Both the position numbers and the translations under genes were made by a program. The notes under the pieces are model-generated. The model saw only the letters and a list, made by a program, of their open reading frames with translations, was not told the DNA's origin and made no database searches. Below, piece after piece: positions 44,651 to 53,138 of a stretch of DNA of 64,000 nt; positions within the stretch are counted from its first letter, which is position 1, and each line of letters opens with the position of its first letter. Source of the stretch: GWE2-42-39 sp963662895 (lineage in GTDB: Bacteria > Bacteroidota > Bacteroidia > Bacteroidales > Prolixibacteraceae); the NCBI GenBank assembly GCA_963662895.1, contig OY759981.1:1860001-1924000 (forward strand). Direction: 5' to 3'.

Positions 44651-45889
44651 ATGGAATTTAGACGGGTAGTTGTAACAGGTCTTGGTACCATTAACCCGCT
44701 TGGTAATTCTGTTGATACCTTTTGGGACGGACTCCAGAACGGAGTGAGTGGAGCCGCTCCCATTCAAAGGTTTGATGCTAGGGGGTACAAAACCCAGTTT
44801 GCATGTGAATTAAAGGGCTTCGATCCTGAATTATATGTAGAGAAGAAGGAAGTACGCAAGCATGACCCATATACACTGTATGCTTTTGGTGCCGTAGACC
44901 AAGCCATCGAAGATTCGGGATTGGATCTTGAAACCTTGGACAAAGACCGGGCAGGTGTAATTTGGGGCGCAGGAATCGGCGGTCTTCAGACTTTTTATGA
45001 AGAAGCTCATAGTTTTGACCCGGAAAAACCGAGATTTTCTCCATTTTTCATCCCCAAAATGATAGCCAATATTGCAGGTGGACTGATTGCTATCCGTTAT
45101 AAATTCAGGGGGCCAAATTTCACTACGGTTACTGCATGTGCATCTTCTTCTCATGCAATCATCGAAGCGATGAATTATATCCGTATGGGAAAGGCCGATG
45201 TGTTTATAAGCGGTGGATCAGAGGCCGCTGTTAATCCGGCAGGAGTTAGCGGTTTCAACTCAATGAGGGCAATCTCAACCAGGAACGATGATCCTGCTAC
45301 TGCCTCACGTCCCTTCGATCTGGAACGTGATGGTTTTGTAATGGGAGAAGGTTCCGGCGCTTTAATCCTTGAAGAATATGAACACGCATTAAATCGTGGT
45401 GCTAAAATTTATGCTGAACTTGCAGGTGGAGGAATGTCTGCCGACGCTTATCACATGACTGCTCCCGATCCTGAAGGTGGAGGTGCAACCCTGGTGATGA
45501 ATTGGGCTCTGGAAGATGCCGGCATAAATCCTGAAGATGTAGACTACATCAATGTTCATGGAACTTCAACCCCGCTTGGGGATATTGCTGAACCAAAAGC
45601 AATCGTACAATGTTTTGGAGATCACGCAAAAAAATTAAGCATCAGCTCCACTAAATCGATGACCGGGCACCTTTTGGGAGCCGCCGGAGCTGTTGAAGCT
45701 ATTGCATCGATACTTGCTCTTAATTACGGAATCATTCCTCCAACGATCAACCATTTTACTGACGATCCGGAAATAATACCGCTTGACTACACATTCAATG
45801 TGGCAAAAAAACGCGATATAAAAGTTGCCTTAAGTAATACTTTTGGTTTTGGAGGACACAATGCAACTGTTGTAATTAAGAAAATATAA
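44651..45889 (+). CDS. fabF: 3-oxoacyl-ACP synthase II FabF
   Basis: This 412-aa condensing enzyme elongates acyl-ACP with malonyl-ACP. The Cys-His-His triad is present: TACASSSHAI (Cys about 164), NVHGTSTPLGD (His) and MTGHLLGAAGAVEA (His). The C-terminal ALSNTFGFGGHNATVVIKK is complete. It lies between acpP and rnc in the order conserved across Bacteroidota. Its stop is 4 nt before the GTG start of rnc, so rnc depends on read-through from this unit. Confidence 0.98.
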   Translation: MEFRRVVVTGLGTINPLGNSVDTFWDGLQNGVSGAAPIQRFDARGYKTQFACELKGFDPELYVEKKEVRKHDPYTLYAFGAVDQAIEDSGLDLETLDKDRAGVIWGAGIGGLQTFYEEAHSFDPEKPRFSPFFIPKMIANIAGGLIAIRYKFRGPNFTTVTACASSSHAIIEAMNYIRMGKADVFISGGSEAAVNPAGVSGFNSMRAISTRNDDPATASRPFDLERDGFVMGEGSGALILEEYEHALNRGAKIYAELAGGGMSADAYHMTAPDPEGGGATLVMNWALEDAGINPEDVDYINVHGTSTPLGDIAEPKAIVQCFGDHAKKLSISSTKSMTGHLLGAAGAVEAIASILALNYGIIPPTINHFTDDPEIIPLDYTFNVAKKRDIKVALSNTFGFGGHNATVVIKKI

Positions 45890-45893
45890 AAGA

Positions 45894-46643
45894 GTGATAC
45901 AAAAAATCGTACAACGAATAAAACTCTTTTCTTCTCCAAGAAAAGAGTTTTATTCGTTTTTAAAATCTTTATTGGATTCTTATCCTGAAAATTTAAAACT
46001 GTACGATACCGCAGTTATTCACAAATCGGCTTCCCTTGTCGATTCAAATGGGAATTATGTCAATAATGAGCGGCTCGAATATTTAGGCGATGCCATATTA
46101 GGGGCAGCTATTGCCGACTTTTTATACAACCGTTTTCCCAGTCAGGACGAAGGTTATCTGACACAAATGCGTTCGAAACTGGTTAACCGCAGCTTTTTGA
46201 CCCAGCTTACCTATCAAATCGGGCTTGATCAGTTTATCGATACCAATACCACCAGTACTGTCGAAACAAGTCATATTTACGGTGATGCGCTGGAAGCACT
46301 CATTGGGGCGATTTATCTGGATAAAGGTTATCGCGAGGCTAAAAATTTTATTACCCGTAAATTGTTGAGAGGCTTTGTTAATATGGAGGAGATACAGAAG
46401 ACCAACACCAATTACAAAAGCCAGTTAATCGAATGGTCTCAAAAATATAAACGTGAAATATCATTTGATACGACAGAGGAAAGTCCTGAAAATGTAAAAC
46501 AGTCATTATTCGTTTCAGAAATTAAAATTGAAGATAAATTAATGGGAAAAGGTACAGGCACTTCAAAAAAGGAAGCTCAACAAAACGCATCGAAAGCAGC
46601 GCTGGAAAATATTGAAGCCCAGTTTCCCTATCAACCGGAATAG
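45894..46643 (+). CDS. rnc: Ribonuclease III
   Basis: This 249-aa double-strand-specific RNase matures rRNA and processes structured mRNAs. The catalytic signature NERLEYLGDAILGAAIADFL lies at about 57-76, and the second acidic site at GDALEALIGAIYLDKGY. A C-terminal dsRNA-binding domain covers about 170-245 (NYKSQLIEWSQKY...KGTGTSKKEAQQNASKAALE). The start is GTG at 45894, 4 nt after fabF, and no alternative Met precedes the domain. Codons 8-21 contain a perfect 19-bp hairpin, an obvious possible substrate for the enzyme itself. Confidence 0.95.
   Translation: MIQKIVQRIKLFSSPRKEFYSFLKSLLDSYPENLKLYDTAVIHKSASLVDSNGNYVNNERLEYLGDAILGAAIADFLYNRFPSQDEGYLTQMRSKLVNRSFLTQLTYQIGLDQFIDTNTTSTVETSHIYGDALEALIGAIYLDKGYREAKNFITRKLLRGFVNMEEIQKTNTNYKSQLIEWSQKYKREISFDTTEESPENVKQSLFVSEIKIEDKLMGKGTGTSKKEAQQNASKAALENIEAQFPYQPE
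45915..45956 (+). promoter_or_regulatory. Perfect 19-bp hairpin inside the start of rnc
   Basis: Arms at 45915-45933 and 45938-45956 are fully complementary with a CTCC loop, followed by TTTTT. It could be an RNase III cleavage site for autoregulation, an attenuator after fabF, or both. The coding frame passes through it (RIKLFSSPRKEFYSF), so it is not a separate terminator region. Confidence 0.6.
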
Positions 46644-46817
46644 TTACAAATAAATGTTAATGGCTGTTCGGAATAAAAAACAGATTTATTCGGGATTTTT
46701 TTATACTGATGAAGTTAACAGCAAAATAATCAATAATATATATTTATCATTCAACGTTTTAAGAATATGATTCGTGTTAAATATTGTTAAGCATTTATTA
46801 TCAGTATTTTAAAAGGT

Positions 46818-46825
46818 TATCTTTG
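46818..46825 (+). promoter_or_regulatory. -7 promoter element of the rprX-like gene, predicting a leaderless mRNA
   Basis: TATCTTTG is an exact -7 match and lies only 4 nt (CAAG) before the ATG at 46830. Transcription should begin at or beside the start codon. Confidence 0.5.
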
Positions 46826-46829
46826 CAAG

Positions 46830-48419
46830 ATGAGCAGGAAGATAATTTTATCTTTAATTGTATTAATGGCTCTGGTGATGGTCAGTTTAATATTGGTTCA
46901 AACCAATTTTATACAAAAGGCACTGGAAATAAAAAGAGAACAGTTCGACCAGAGTGTGAACAGTGCCCTTCTTCGAGTTGTTGCTACAATGGAACGAGAG
47001 GAACTGGCTGCTATTCGCATGAACCGAAACCCGCTAAGTCCGTCTGCCGGTAATTCGCAAATATTTTCCAATTTTCAGGAGCCAGGTAATATTATTCCGC
47101 GAGGATTTTCAAAATCTGATATTAGTATTTCTTTCCAATATTCAGAGCGCAGAATCAGAAATAGTTTTAGTGAAGAATTTGCTGTCTCATATTCTGACAC
47201 CCTGGAGGAAGATAAAAACGAACGCGGGCGCCCAGGCGAATTTCCTTCGGCTTTTGATAAACTTCATGAAAGCACAAGTTACTGGAATCAACGCTATCAG
47301 GAACGGCTTGACCAGCAAATCTCTTACCTGGAAATTAATCAAAGTAAAATACAGGTTTCCAATCTGCCGTTGGAAGAACGTATTGATGCAAAGAATCTGG
47401 ACAAAGATATGCGCCAGGAATTCCGGAATAGTGGAATCGATCTGAATTTTGAATATGCTGTAAAATCGTTCTCCGGTGCTACGGAAAGGACGGTATTCAG
47501 TACCAACAAATATAAATCAAATGGTAAATCAAAGCAGTTCTCCCAATTGCTTTTTCCCAGTGACTTACTCCTGAAATCGAACTATTTGTATGTATATTTC
47601 CCGAAAAGGCAAGGCTATTTACTGAAGGAAACAGGGGTGCTGATCATCCCGACAATCGTGCTTACTGCAATGCTGATTGGTATTTTTATTTTTACCATCC
47701 TGATTATCCTGAAGCAAAAAAAATTGTCTTCGATCAAAAACGACTTCATAAACAATATGACCCACGAGCTGAAAACACCTATTTCAACCATTTCCCTTGC
47801 CAGCCAGATGTTACACGACAATTCAATATCGAACACTGCCCGTACTATTAAACATGTCTCAAATGTAATTTATCAGGAAAGTAAACGTTTAAGTTTTCAG
47901 GTCGAGAAAGTATTGCAAATGGCAGTATTTAACGAGGGAAGGTTGAAATTAAAATTTAAAGAAGTAAATTTAAATGAAATAATTCGTTCGGTAGTACTTA
48001 ATTTTGAACTAAGGGTGAAAAATAAAAATGGGATACTGGAAGCTGATCTGAAAGCTGAAAAGGCAGAAATAAAAGGGGATGAGATGCATATCACCAACGT
48101 GTTATTCAATCTGCTGGACAATGCTGTTAAATATAGTGAAGATGAACCGCATATTGTTGTCAGTACCGAAACCCGGAAAAATTTTATAGTAGTTTCGGTA
48201 AAAGATAATGGGATCGGGATTTCAAAAGAACATCTTGGCCAGATTTTTGAACGTTTCTACCGTGTCCCTACCGGTAATGTACACGATGTAAAAGGTTTTG
48301 GCCTTGGATTGAGTTATGTGAAAAAAATTGTGGATTCGCACCAGGGAAAAATTAAAGTTGAAAGTACACTACATAAAGGAACTAAATTCATAATTTATTT
48401 CCCACAAAATGCAAGTTAA
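46830..48419 (+). CDS. rprX: Sensor histidine kinase, RprX-like
   Basis: This 529-aa kinase has two membrane helices (about 5-24 and 275-298) enclosing a periplasmic sensor of about 250 residues. A HisKA domain follows with NNMTHELKTPISTISLASQM (phosphorylated His), and then an ATPase domain with N box LFNLLDNAVKYS, G1 DNGIGISKEHLG, F box IFERFYR and G2 GFGLGLSYVKK. The neighbouring response regulator resembles Bacteroides RprY. The next gene starts within or just after its stop. The stimulus is unknown. Confidence 0.9.
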   Translation: MSRKIILSLIVLMALVMVSLILVQTNFIQKALEIKREQFDQSVNSALLRVVATMEREELAAIRMNRNPLSPSAGNSQIFSNFQEPGNIIPRGFSKSDISISFQYSERRIRNSFSEEFAVSYSDTLEEDKNERGRPGEFPSAFDKLHESTSYWNQRYQERLDQQISYLEINQSKIQVSNLPLEERIDAKNLDKDMRQEFRNSGIDLNFEYAVKSFSGATERTVFSTNKYKSNGKSKQFSQLLFPSDLLLKSNYLYVYFPKRQGYLLKETGVLIIPTIVLTAMLIGIFIFTILIILKQKKLSSIKNDFINNMTHELKTPISTISLASQMLHDNSISNTARTIKHVSNVIYQESKRLSFQVEKVLQMAVFNEGRLKLKFKEVNLNEIIRSVVLNFELRVKNKNGILEADLKAEKAEIKGDEMHITNVLFNLLDNAVKYSEDEPHIVVSTETRKNFIVVSVKDNGIGISKEHLGQIFERFYRVPTGNVHDVKGFGLGLSYVKKIVDSHQGKIKVESTLHKGTKFIIYFPQNAS

Positions 48420-48420
48420 T

Positions 48421-49110
48421 ATGGAAAACAAAGCAAAATTACTCTTAGCAGAAGACGACGAAAATTTAGGACTTTTATTGAAAGAATACTTAATTGCCAA
48501 AGGTTATAAAACCGAATTATACCCCGATGGGATTGCTGCCTATAACGGGTTTATGAAGGAGCCTTTTGATTTATGTATCCTCGACATCATGATGCCCAGG
48601 AAAGACGGTATCTCACTGGCCCGCGATATCCGGCTTATCAATGCCGAAATACCGATTATTTTCCTGACCGCGAAAAATTTGAAAGAAGATGTCCTGGAAG
48701 GTTTTAAAATTGGGGCTGATGACTATATTACCAAACCTTTCAGCATGGAAGAACTGATCATGCGTATTGAAGCCATTATGCGGCGTATTTCGCAGGATAA
48801 TAAAAATGTCGACCAGACAATCTTTAAGCTGGGACGTTATACCTTCGATGCCCGGAAGCAAATCCTTTCAACCGAGGATGACCAGGTTAAACTGACCACC
48901 AAAGAATCGGAATTGCTAAGGCTTTTGTGTAATAATGCAAACAAGGTGCTCGAACGTAATTTTGCATTAAAAACCATCTGGATCGACGATAATTATTTCA
49001 ATGCCCGAAGCATGGATGTTTACATTACCAAGCTCAGGAAACACCTTAAGGATGAGCCTACCATCGAAATTATCAATGTTCACGGGAAAGGCTATAAACT
49101 GATCCTGTAA
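48421..49110 (+). CDS. rprY: OmpR-family response regulator, RprY-like
   Basis: This 229-aa protein (start ATG 48421; an alternative ATG at 48409 overlaps the kinase) has a receiver domain with acidic pocket LAEDDENLG, phospho-Asp in CILDIMMPRKDG, Thr in IIFLTAKN and Lys in DDYITKPFSMEEL. A winged-helix DNA-binding domain follows (about 130-229, SMDVYITKLRKHLKDEPTIE and NVHGKGYKLIL). It is close in sequence pattern to RprY of Bacteroides, a regulator linked to stress and Na+-pumping genes. It is phosphorylated by the upstream kinase. Confidence 0.92.
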   Translation: MENKAKLLLAEDDENLGLLLKEYLIAKGYKTELYPDGIAAYNGFMKEPFDLCILDIMMPRKDGISLARDIRLINAEIPIIFLTAKNLKEDVLEGFKIGADDYITKPFSMEELIMRIEAIMRRISQDNKNVDQTIFKLGRYTFDARKQILSTEDDQVKLTTKESELLRLLCNNANKVLERNFALKTIWIDDNYFNARSMDVYITKLRKHLKDEPTIEIINVHGKGYKLIL

Positions 49111-49152
49111 GTATTTTCAGGACGAAAAAAGGGCGGTCATAAGAATTAAAAA

Positions 49153-49168
49153 GGGAATACGTATTCCC
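49153..49168 (+). repeat. Perfect 16-bp palindrome between the rprY-like gene and galM-like gene
   Basis: GGGAATACGTATTCCC is fully palindromic. It could be a 6-bp terminator-type stem with an ACGT loop, or an operator for the downstream epimerase gene. No T-run follows, which favours a protein-binding site. Confidence 0.5.
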
Positions 49169-49283
49169 GTCAGAAGAAGGTGGGATCGTATTCTTTTTGC
49201 AGGCTGTAAAAACAATTACAAAAAGTATTTTATTTCATTGGCAATTGTTTGTATTTTTAAACTCAATTATAATATATAATCCA

Positions 49284-50429
49284 ATGAAGCAGATAAACTT
49301 AATTGCACTTCTTTTCTTGATGGTTATTTCCTGTACGACCATTAAAAAAAGTGATATCCGTATGCCTTACACGAAGGCTGATTTTGAAAAAGTTGTAAAT
49401 GGGAAACAGACCAGTTTGTTTACCCTGAAAAACGATAATGGAATGGTTGTTACCCTGACCAATTACGGGGCTAAGATCGTTTCTGTTTATGTACCTGACA
49501 AAAACGGGAAAATGGAAGATGTGGTACAGGGTTTTAAATCAATTGACGAATATGTATCCGGAGATGCCGGGCAGGGGGCTGTCGTAGGTCCGTATGCAAA
49601 CCGGATAGCCGGGGCCAGTTTTGAAATTGACGGCGAAACTTATCAGTTGGAAGTGAACAACCACAATGCCAATCTCCATTCCGGCACCCATAGTTTCTAT
49701 CGCCAGGTATGGGATGCAAAAGAAATAAATACCGATAAAGGACCTGCAGTGGAGATGTCCCTGGAAAGCCCTGACGGTGACAGTGGTTTCCCCGGAAATA
49801 AGGAAGTAAAAGTTACTTATACGCTTACTGCCGATAATGAACTGGTGCTTGACTATGAGGCAACCACCGATAAACCTTGCTATTTTAACCTTACCAATCA
49901 TTCGTATTTTAACCTGAAAGGCGAAGGAATGGGCGACATCCTCGACCATATCGTGGTTATCGATGCCGACAGTTCAACGGCGGTTGGCAACAACGAACTA
50001 ATCCCGACAGGAGAGATTGTTAGTATTATAGGGACTGATATGGATTTTACCACACCTCATAAAGTAGGGGAACGTATCGACTCGGAAATGGAACAGCTAA
50101 AATTCGGAGGCGGTTACGATCATAATTATATCCTTAACAAAGATCAGGAAGCAGGCGAACTTACTTTCTGTGCCAGTGTTTATGAAGAAACCAGTGGCCG
50201 TTATATGGAAGTATTTACTACCGAACCTGCTGTTCAGTTTTATACCGGTAATTTCCTGGACGGGACAATTGTTGGTAAACGTGGAAATAAATATGAATAT
50301 CGTAATGGTTTGTGCCTCGAAACACAGCATTACCCGGATTCTCCCCATCATCCCAACTTCCCGAACACTTTGTTACAACCGGGCGAAGTACTTACTTCGG
50401 AAACAATTTTTAAGTTTTCAGTAAAATAA
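49284..50429 (+). CDS. Aldose 1-epimerase (galactose mutarotase) lipoprotein
   Basis: I chose the ATG at 49284 (381 aa), which gives a lipoprotein signal MKQINLIALLFLMVISCTT, over an upstream TTG. The enzyme interconverts alpha and beta anomers of aldoses. Family segments are TLTNYGAKIVSVYVPDKNGK, GAVVGPYANRIAGASFEIDG, NNHNANLHSG, CYFNLTNHSYFNL (catalytic His) and NGLCLETQHYPDSPHHPNFP (catalytic Glu). The lipobox Cys places it in the periplasm or outer membrane, as often in Bacteroidota. Confidence 0.93.
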   Translation: MKQINLIALLFLMVISCTTIKKSDIRMPYTKADFEKVVNGKQTSLFTLKNDNGMVVTLTNYGAKIVSVYVPDKNGKMEDVVQGFKSIDEYVSGDAGQGAVVGPYANRIAGASFEIDGETYQLEVNNHNANLHSGTHSFYRQVWDAKEINTDKGPAVEMSLESPDGDSGFPGNKEVKVTYTLTADNELVLDYEATTDKPCYFNLTNHSYFNLKGEGMGDILDHIVVIDADSSTAVGNNELIPTGEIVSIIGTDMDFTTPHKVGERIDSEMEQLKFGGGYDHNYILNKDQEAGELTFCASVYEETSGRYMEVFTTEPAVQFYTGNFLDGTIVGKRGNKYEYRNGLCLETQHYPDSPHHPNFPNTLLQPGEVLTSETIFKFSVK

Positions 50430-50451
50430 TGCTATTCTAAAATACACGGGA

Positions 50452-50595
50452 AAGAGGCTGTTCAAAAACTGTGATTCTCTGTGGTATTCTGTATTAAAAT
50501 ATAAATAATTGAACCACAGAATGCCACAGAGTTTTTCGCAGAAGTTACACAGAGTAGAAAACTCTAATGAATTTACTTTTTGAACAGCCTCTTTT
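50452..50595. repeat. MITE-like 144-bp element with 18-bp terminal inverted repeats
   Basis: Perfect 18-bp inverted ends (50452-50469, AAAGAGGCTGTTCAAAAA, and 50578-50595) enclose a second imperfect inverted pair built from CTCTGTGG / CCACAGAG. No open frame is present. The outer arms plus the trailing T-run could also act as a two-way terminator between the convergent epimerase and pseudouridine synthase genes. Confidence 0.65.
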
Positions 50596-50635
50596 TTGCA
50601 ATTCAGTGTTTTGCCATTAAAGGGGTATGAGTTGC

Positions 50636-51337
50636 CTATTCCTTCAAATAGTCGATCTTCACCAACTCATTCCAGATGGTGTCGCCTTTGGGAGGGGCGG
50701 CAACAATTTTTACAGGTTCTTTTTTTACCGGATGGATAAACTCCAGTTTACGGGCATGCAGATGAATACCCCCGTTTTCATTGCTACGGGGAAAACCGTA
50801 CTTCAGGTCTCCTTTAATGTGTAACCCAATTTTGCTTAACTGTGCCCGTATCTGGTGGTGCCGCCCGGTTTTCAGATCAACTTCAAGTAGATGAAATTTA
50901 TTAAGGCTGGCCCTGTGACGATAAGAAAGGACAGCCTCTTTAGCTCCTTTCCTGGGCTTATCATAGGCATACGACTTATTCTTTTCTTCATTTTTCAGGA
51001 GATAATGGGTCAGTGTTGCTTCCTCTTCTTCCGGGAGTGTGTCAACCAAAGCCCAGTATGTTTTTTTTATCTTTTCTTTATCCTGAAACATTTCATTTAA
51101 CCGGGCAAGAGCTTTGCTGGTCCGTGTAAAAATAATAACTCCGCTGGTTGGCCGGTCAAGACGGTGAGGACTTCCAAGATATACCTCTCCGGGTTTGTTG
51201 TATTTTTTTTTGATATAGGCCTTTACTTTTTCTATCAATGTCTCGTCTCCGGTTTTATCACCTTGCACAATATCGCCGCAAACCTTGTTCACAGCAATAA
51301 TATGATTGTCTTCGTATATAATCTCCAGATTATTCAT
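50636..51337 (-). CDS. RluA-family RNA pseudouridine synthase
   Basis: This 233-aa enzyme converts uridine to pseudouridine in rRNA or tRNA. It begins directly with the catalytic domain (IIYEDNHIIAVNKVCGDIVQ) and lacks an S4 domain. The catalytic Asp lies in GSPHRLDRPTSGVIIFTRTS, and downstream blocks KTYWALVDT, LLEVDLKTGRHHQIRAQL and GIHLHARKLEF are intact. The short S4-less form is common in Bacteroidota. The target base is not predictable. Confidence 0.93.
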   Translation of the reverse strand: MNNLEIIYEDNHIIAVNKVCGDIVQGDKTGDETLIEKVKAYIKKKYNKPGEVYLGSPHRLDRPTSGVIIFTRTSKALARLNEMFQDKEKIKKTYWALVDTLPEEEEATLTHYLLKNEEKNKSYAYDKPRKGAKEAVLSYRHRASLNKFHLLEVDLKTGRHHQIRAQLSKIGLHIKGDLKYGFPRSNENGGIHLHARKLEFIHPVKKEPVKIVAAPPKGDTIWNELVKIDYLKE

Positions 51338-51394
51338 TATTTGTCAGTTCTAAAAAATAGTTTTTCCCTATTATTCTGAGGTTGAAATTCACGT

Positions 51395-51652
51395 TCAGAT
51401 TCTTCTCAGCCTCAAAAATTCTTTTAATTCTTCTTTCCTGTTTTTATCCAGTTGATGCCAACGGATACCCTGTATGGCTCCCTCAAGACCGCAAAGCATG
51501 CTGAGGCAAGCGCCTTCATCAACCGCCGCAAGCCTTGTAAAAGCCTGTTCGGCCCCTATTTCGATAAGTTGTTCAGGTGTCTCAATCCCAACTTCGATTA
51601 ATTTTTTTTCAACTGTTTTCCCAATATTGGGCATATCGCTAAGCCGTTTCAT
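51395..51652 (-). CDS. TfoX C-terminal-domain protein
   Basis: This 85-aa protein matches the stand-alone C-terminal domain of TfoX/Sxy: LSDMPNIGKTVEKKLIEVGI, then PEQLIEIGAEQAFTRL and LCGLEGAIQGIRWHQLD, and a basic helix at the end. The fold is helix-hairpin-helix-like. In gamma-proteobacteria TfoX controls competence, but these short Bacteroidota proteins have no assigned role. A good -7 box lies 23 nt upstream of the ATG. Confidence 0.88.
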   Translation of the reverse strand: MKRLSDMPNIGKTVEKKLIEVGIETPEQLIEIGAEQAFTRLAAVDEGACLSMLCGLEGAIQGIRWHQLDKNRKEELKEFLRLRRI

Positions 51653-51674
51653 TTTTCGAGTTATAATGAAAATA

Positions 51675-51682
51675 CAAATTTA
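51675..51682 (-). promoter_or_regulatory. -7 promoter element of the TfoX-domain gene
   Basis: On the minus strand the sequence is TAAATTTG, an exact TAnnTTTG match ending 22 nt before the ATG. Confidence 0.45.
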
Positions 51683-52352
51683 ATAAATGCTTCGTTGTTT
51701 CTATTGAATCTTCCATTTGAAATCCAATTAATAACATGTCAAAGCGAATCACTACTGTCGGGTTAAGAATGAAGAGATTCCTCGCTACGTTACCTATGAT
51801 ATATTTCGGTGTAGGTTTGTATGTTAGGTGATTATAAAACATTTCTTTTCCCGGCCCACATCCATGAATACCCGCCAAAAACCGCTCCCGCCAACGCAGG
51901 CCCGGGCTACTTTGACCGGCCAACCCTGCTTTTCACCTTCCGGTGAACCGGGGACTTGACTCCCGGATACCTTTCCGGCCATATAACTGCACTGCTTTTT
52001 TTGACGAACTACCGTGGCCTGGGGTGTTTCGGTTGCATTCACCCTGGGGTTACGCTCCTGCGTCGCTTACCCCAGGTTATTAAAATATCATCCCTTCGGG
52101 ATTTTTGTCCCCCTCTTTTTCTCATTTTTGGGGATATTGGTTATTGCTTATTTTTATTTGCCTCTGGCCGGCAAGACCCTTCCTTTTGCAGTCGGCCAAA
52201 AGGAAGAAAGGATTTTGCATAAGGTTGGATAGAACAAAATGTTGGGCTTTTTTATTAATGTTTGTTAATACATTGAAAAATAGGTCTCAATAATTTCTCA
52301 GAAATCGGATTTTTCGCTTCTTTTAAATTACTCAGAAGAAAGCTAAAACATT
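51683..52352. other. Structured 670-bp intergenic region rich in hairpins
   Basis: No gene is supported. The short frames here are low-complexity and overlap in all three plus frames. Strong stems include TTCACC-TTCC-GGTGAA (51932-51947), CCTGGGGT/ACCCCAGG (52043-52050 with 52069-52076), and ATCCC-TTC-GGGAT followed by TTTTT (52090-52106), an intrinsic-terminator shape. GGCCG...CGGCC arms also occur at about 52167-52198. The GC-rich block (51840-52110) contrasts with AT-rich flanks. It looks like a dispersed repeat or a non-coding RNA region and precedes the terpenoid cluster. Confidence 0.5.
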
Positions 52353-53111
52353 ATGGCTAAATCATGTATCCTGTTTTGCCACTGTAGTGCAGGTATTGTT
52401 TCCGAAGAAAAACTGGAAAAAATAGGGCAACTGGTTTCTTCTCTCGAAGCTGATGTTTTCGGGTTGTCTGATTTATGTGCAATTTCGATCGACCGGAAAG
52501 ATTTTCTGGATCAGGTGGAAAAAAATTATGCACAGAAAATCGTGATTGCCTGTTACCCGCGTGCCGTTGAAAAGTTACTGTTGCAGACCGGGGTACCTTT
52601 TAGCGGACTTGAGACCCTGAATTTAAGGGAACTTTCTGCGGAACAGGTTCAGGATAAATTACAAAACGGTTTTTCTTTTTCTGAAGGGAAACCTGAATTT
52701 CATGAAATCAGGAGTTCGCTGGACGTACCGGCATGGTTTCCTGTTATCGATCAGGAGAAATGTACTTTATGCGGGCAATGCGCCCGTTTTTGCTTGTTTG
52801 GAGTATATCGTTTTCAGGATAAAAAACTGGAGGTGGTTAACCCGCTAAACTGTAAAAACCTGTGTCCGGCCTGTGGACGTACCTGCCCGGTTTCAGCAAT
52901 TATTTTCCCCAGGATGAGAGAGGATTCTGTATTGTCGGGTGCCGACCCGGGACAAATTAAAATAGACCGGGGCGTTTTGCAGGGCGACAGTATGTTCTCG
53001 AAACTTCAGCAGCGGGCTCAATCCCGCCGTTCGATTTTAAGGAGCGGGGTGCTACAGCAAGCCGAGGAAGAAAGAAGACGGGCCCTGGAACAAATCAAAA
53101 AAGATAAATAA
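52353..53111 (+). CDS. HdrA-like N-domain protein with two 4Fe-4S clusters (ferredoxin-type)
   Basis: In this 252-aa protein the N-terminal half (about 1-110) resembles the N-terminus of HdrA-type proteins: ILFCHCSAGIVSEEKLEKIG and IVIACYPRAVEKLL, with Cys residues in CHC and ACYPR positions. The C-terminal half has two four-Cys cluster motifs, C137-x2-C-x2-C-x3-C147 (CTLCGQCARFC) and C167-x3-C-x2-C-x3-C178 (CKNLCPACGRTC). A charged helix ends the protein. It probably supplies electrons to the radical SAM or other redox step encoded next to it. The spacing of 27 nt to the next gene supports an operon. Confidence 0.78.
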   Translation: MAKSCILFCHCSAGIVSEEKLEKIGQLVSSLEADVFGLSDLCAISIDRKDFLDQVEKNYAQKIVIACYPRAVEKLLLQTGVPFSGLETLNLRELSAEQVQDKLQNGFSFSEGKPEFHEIRSSLDVPAWFPVIDQEKCTLCGQCARFCLFGVYRFQDKKLEVVNPLNCKNLCPACGRTCPVSAIIFPRMREDSVLSGADPGQIKIDRGVLQGDSMFSKLQQRAQSRRSILRSGVLQQAEEERRRALEQIKKDK

Positions 53112-53138
53112 TTCAGATAATCAATTCATCAATCGAAA

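Noticed and set aside
45915..45956. Simple transcription terminator of fabF
   Set aside because: Not excluded as an attenuator, but the hairpin is within the rnc coding sequence and encodes residues consistent with RNase III homologues, so it is not just an intergenic terminator.
51956..52293. Several short overlapping plus-strand frames in the structured gap
   Set aside because: They overlap each other in different frames and are produced by GC-rich repeats.
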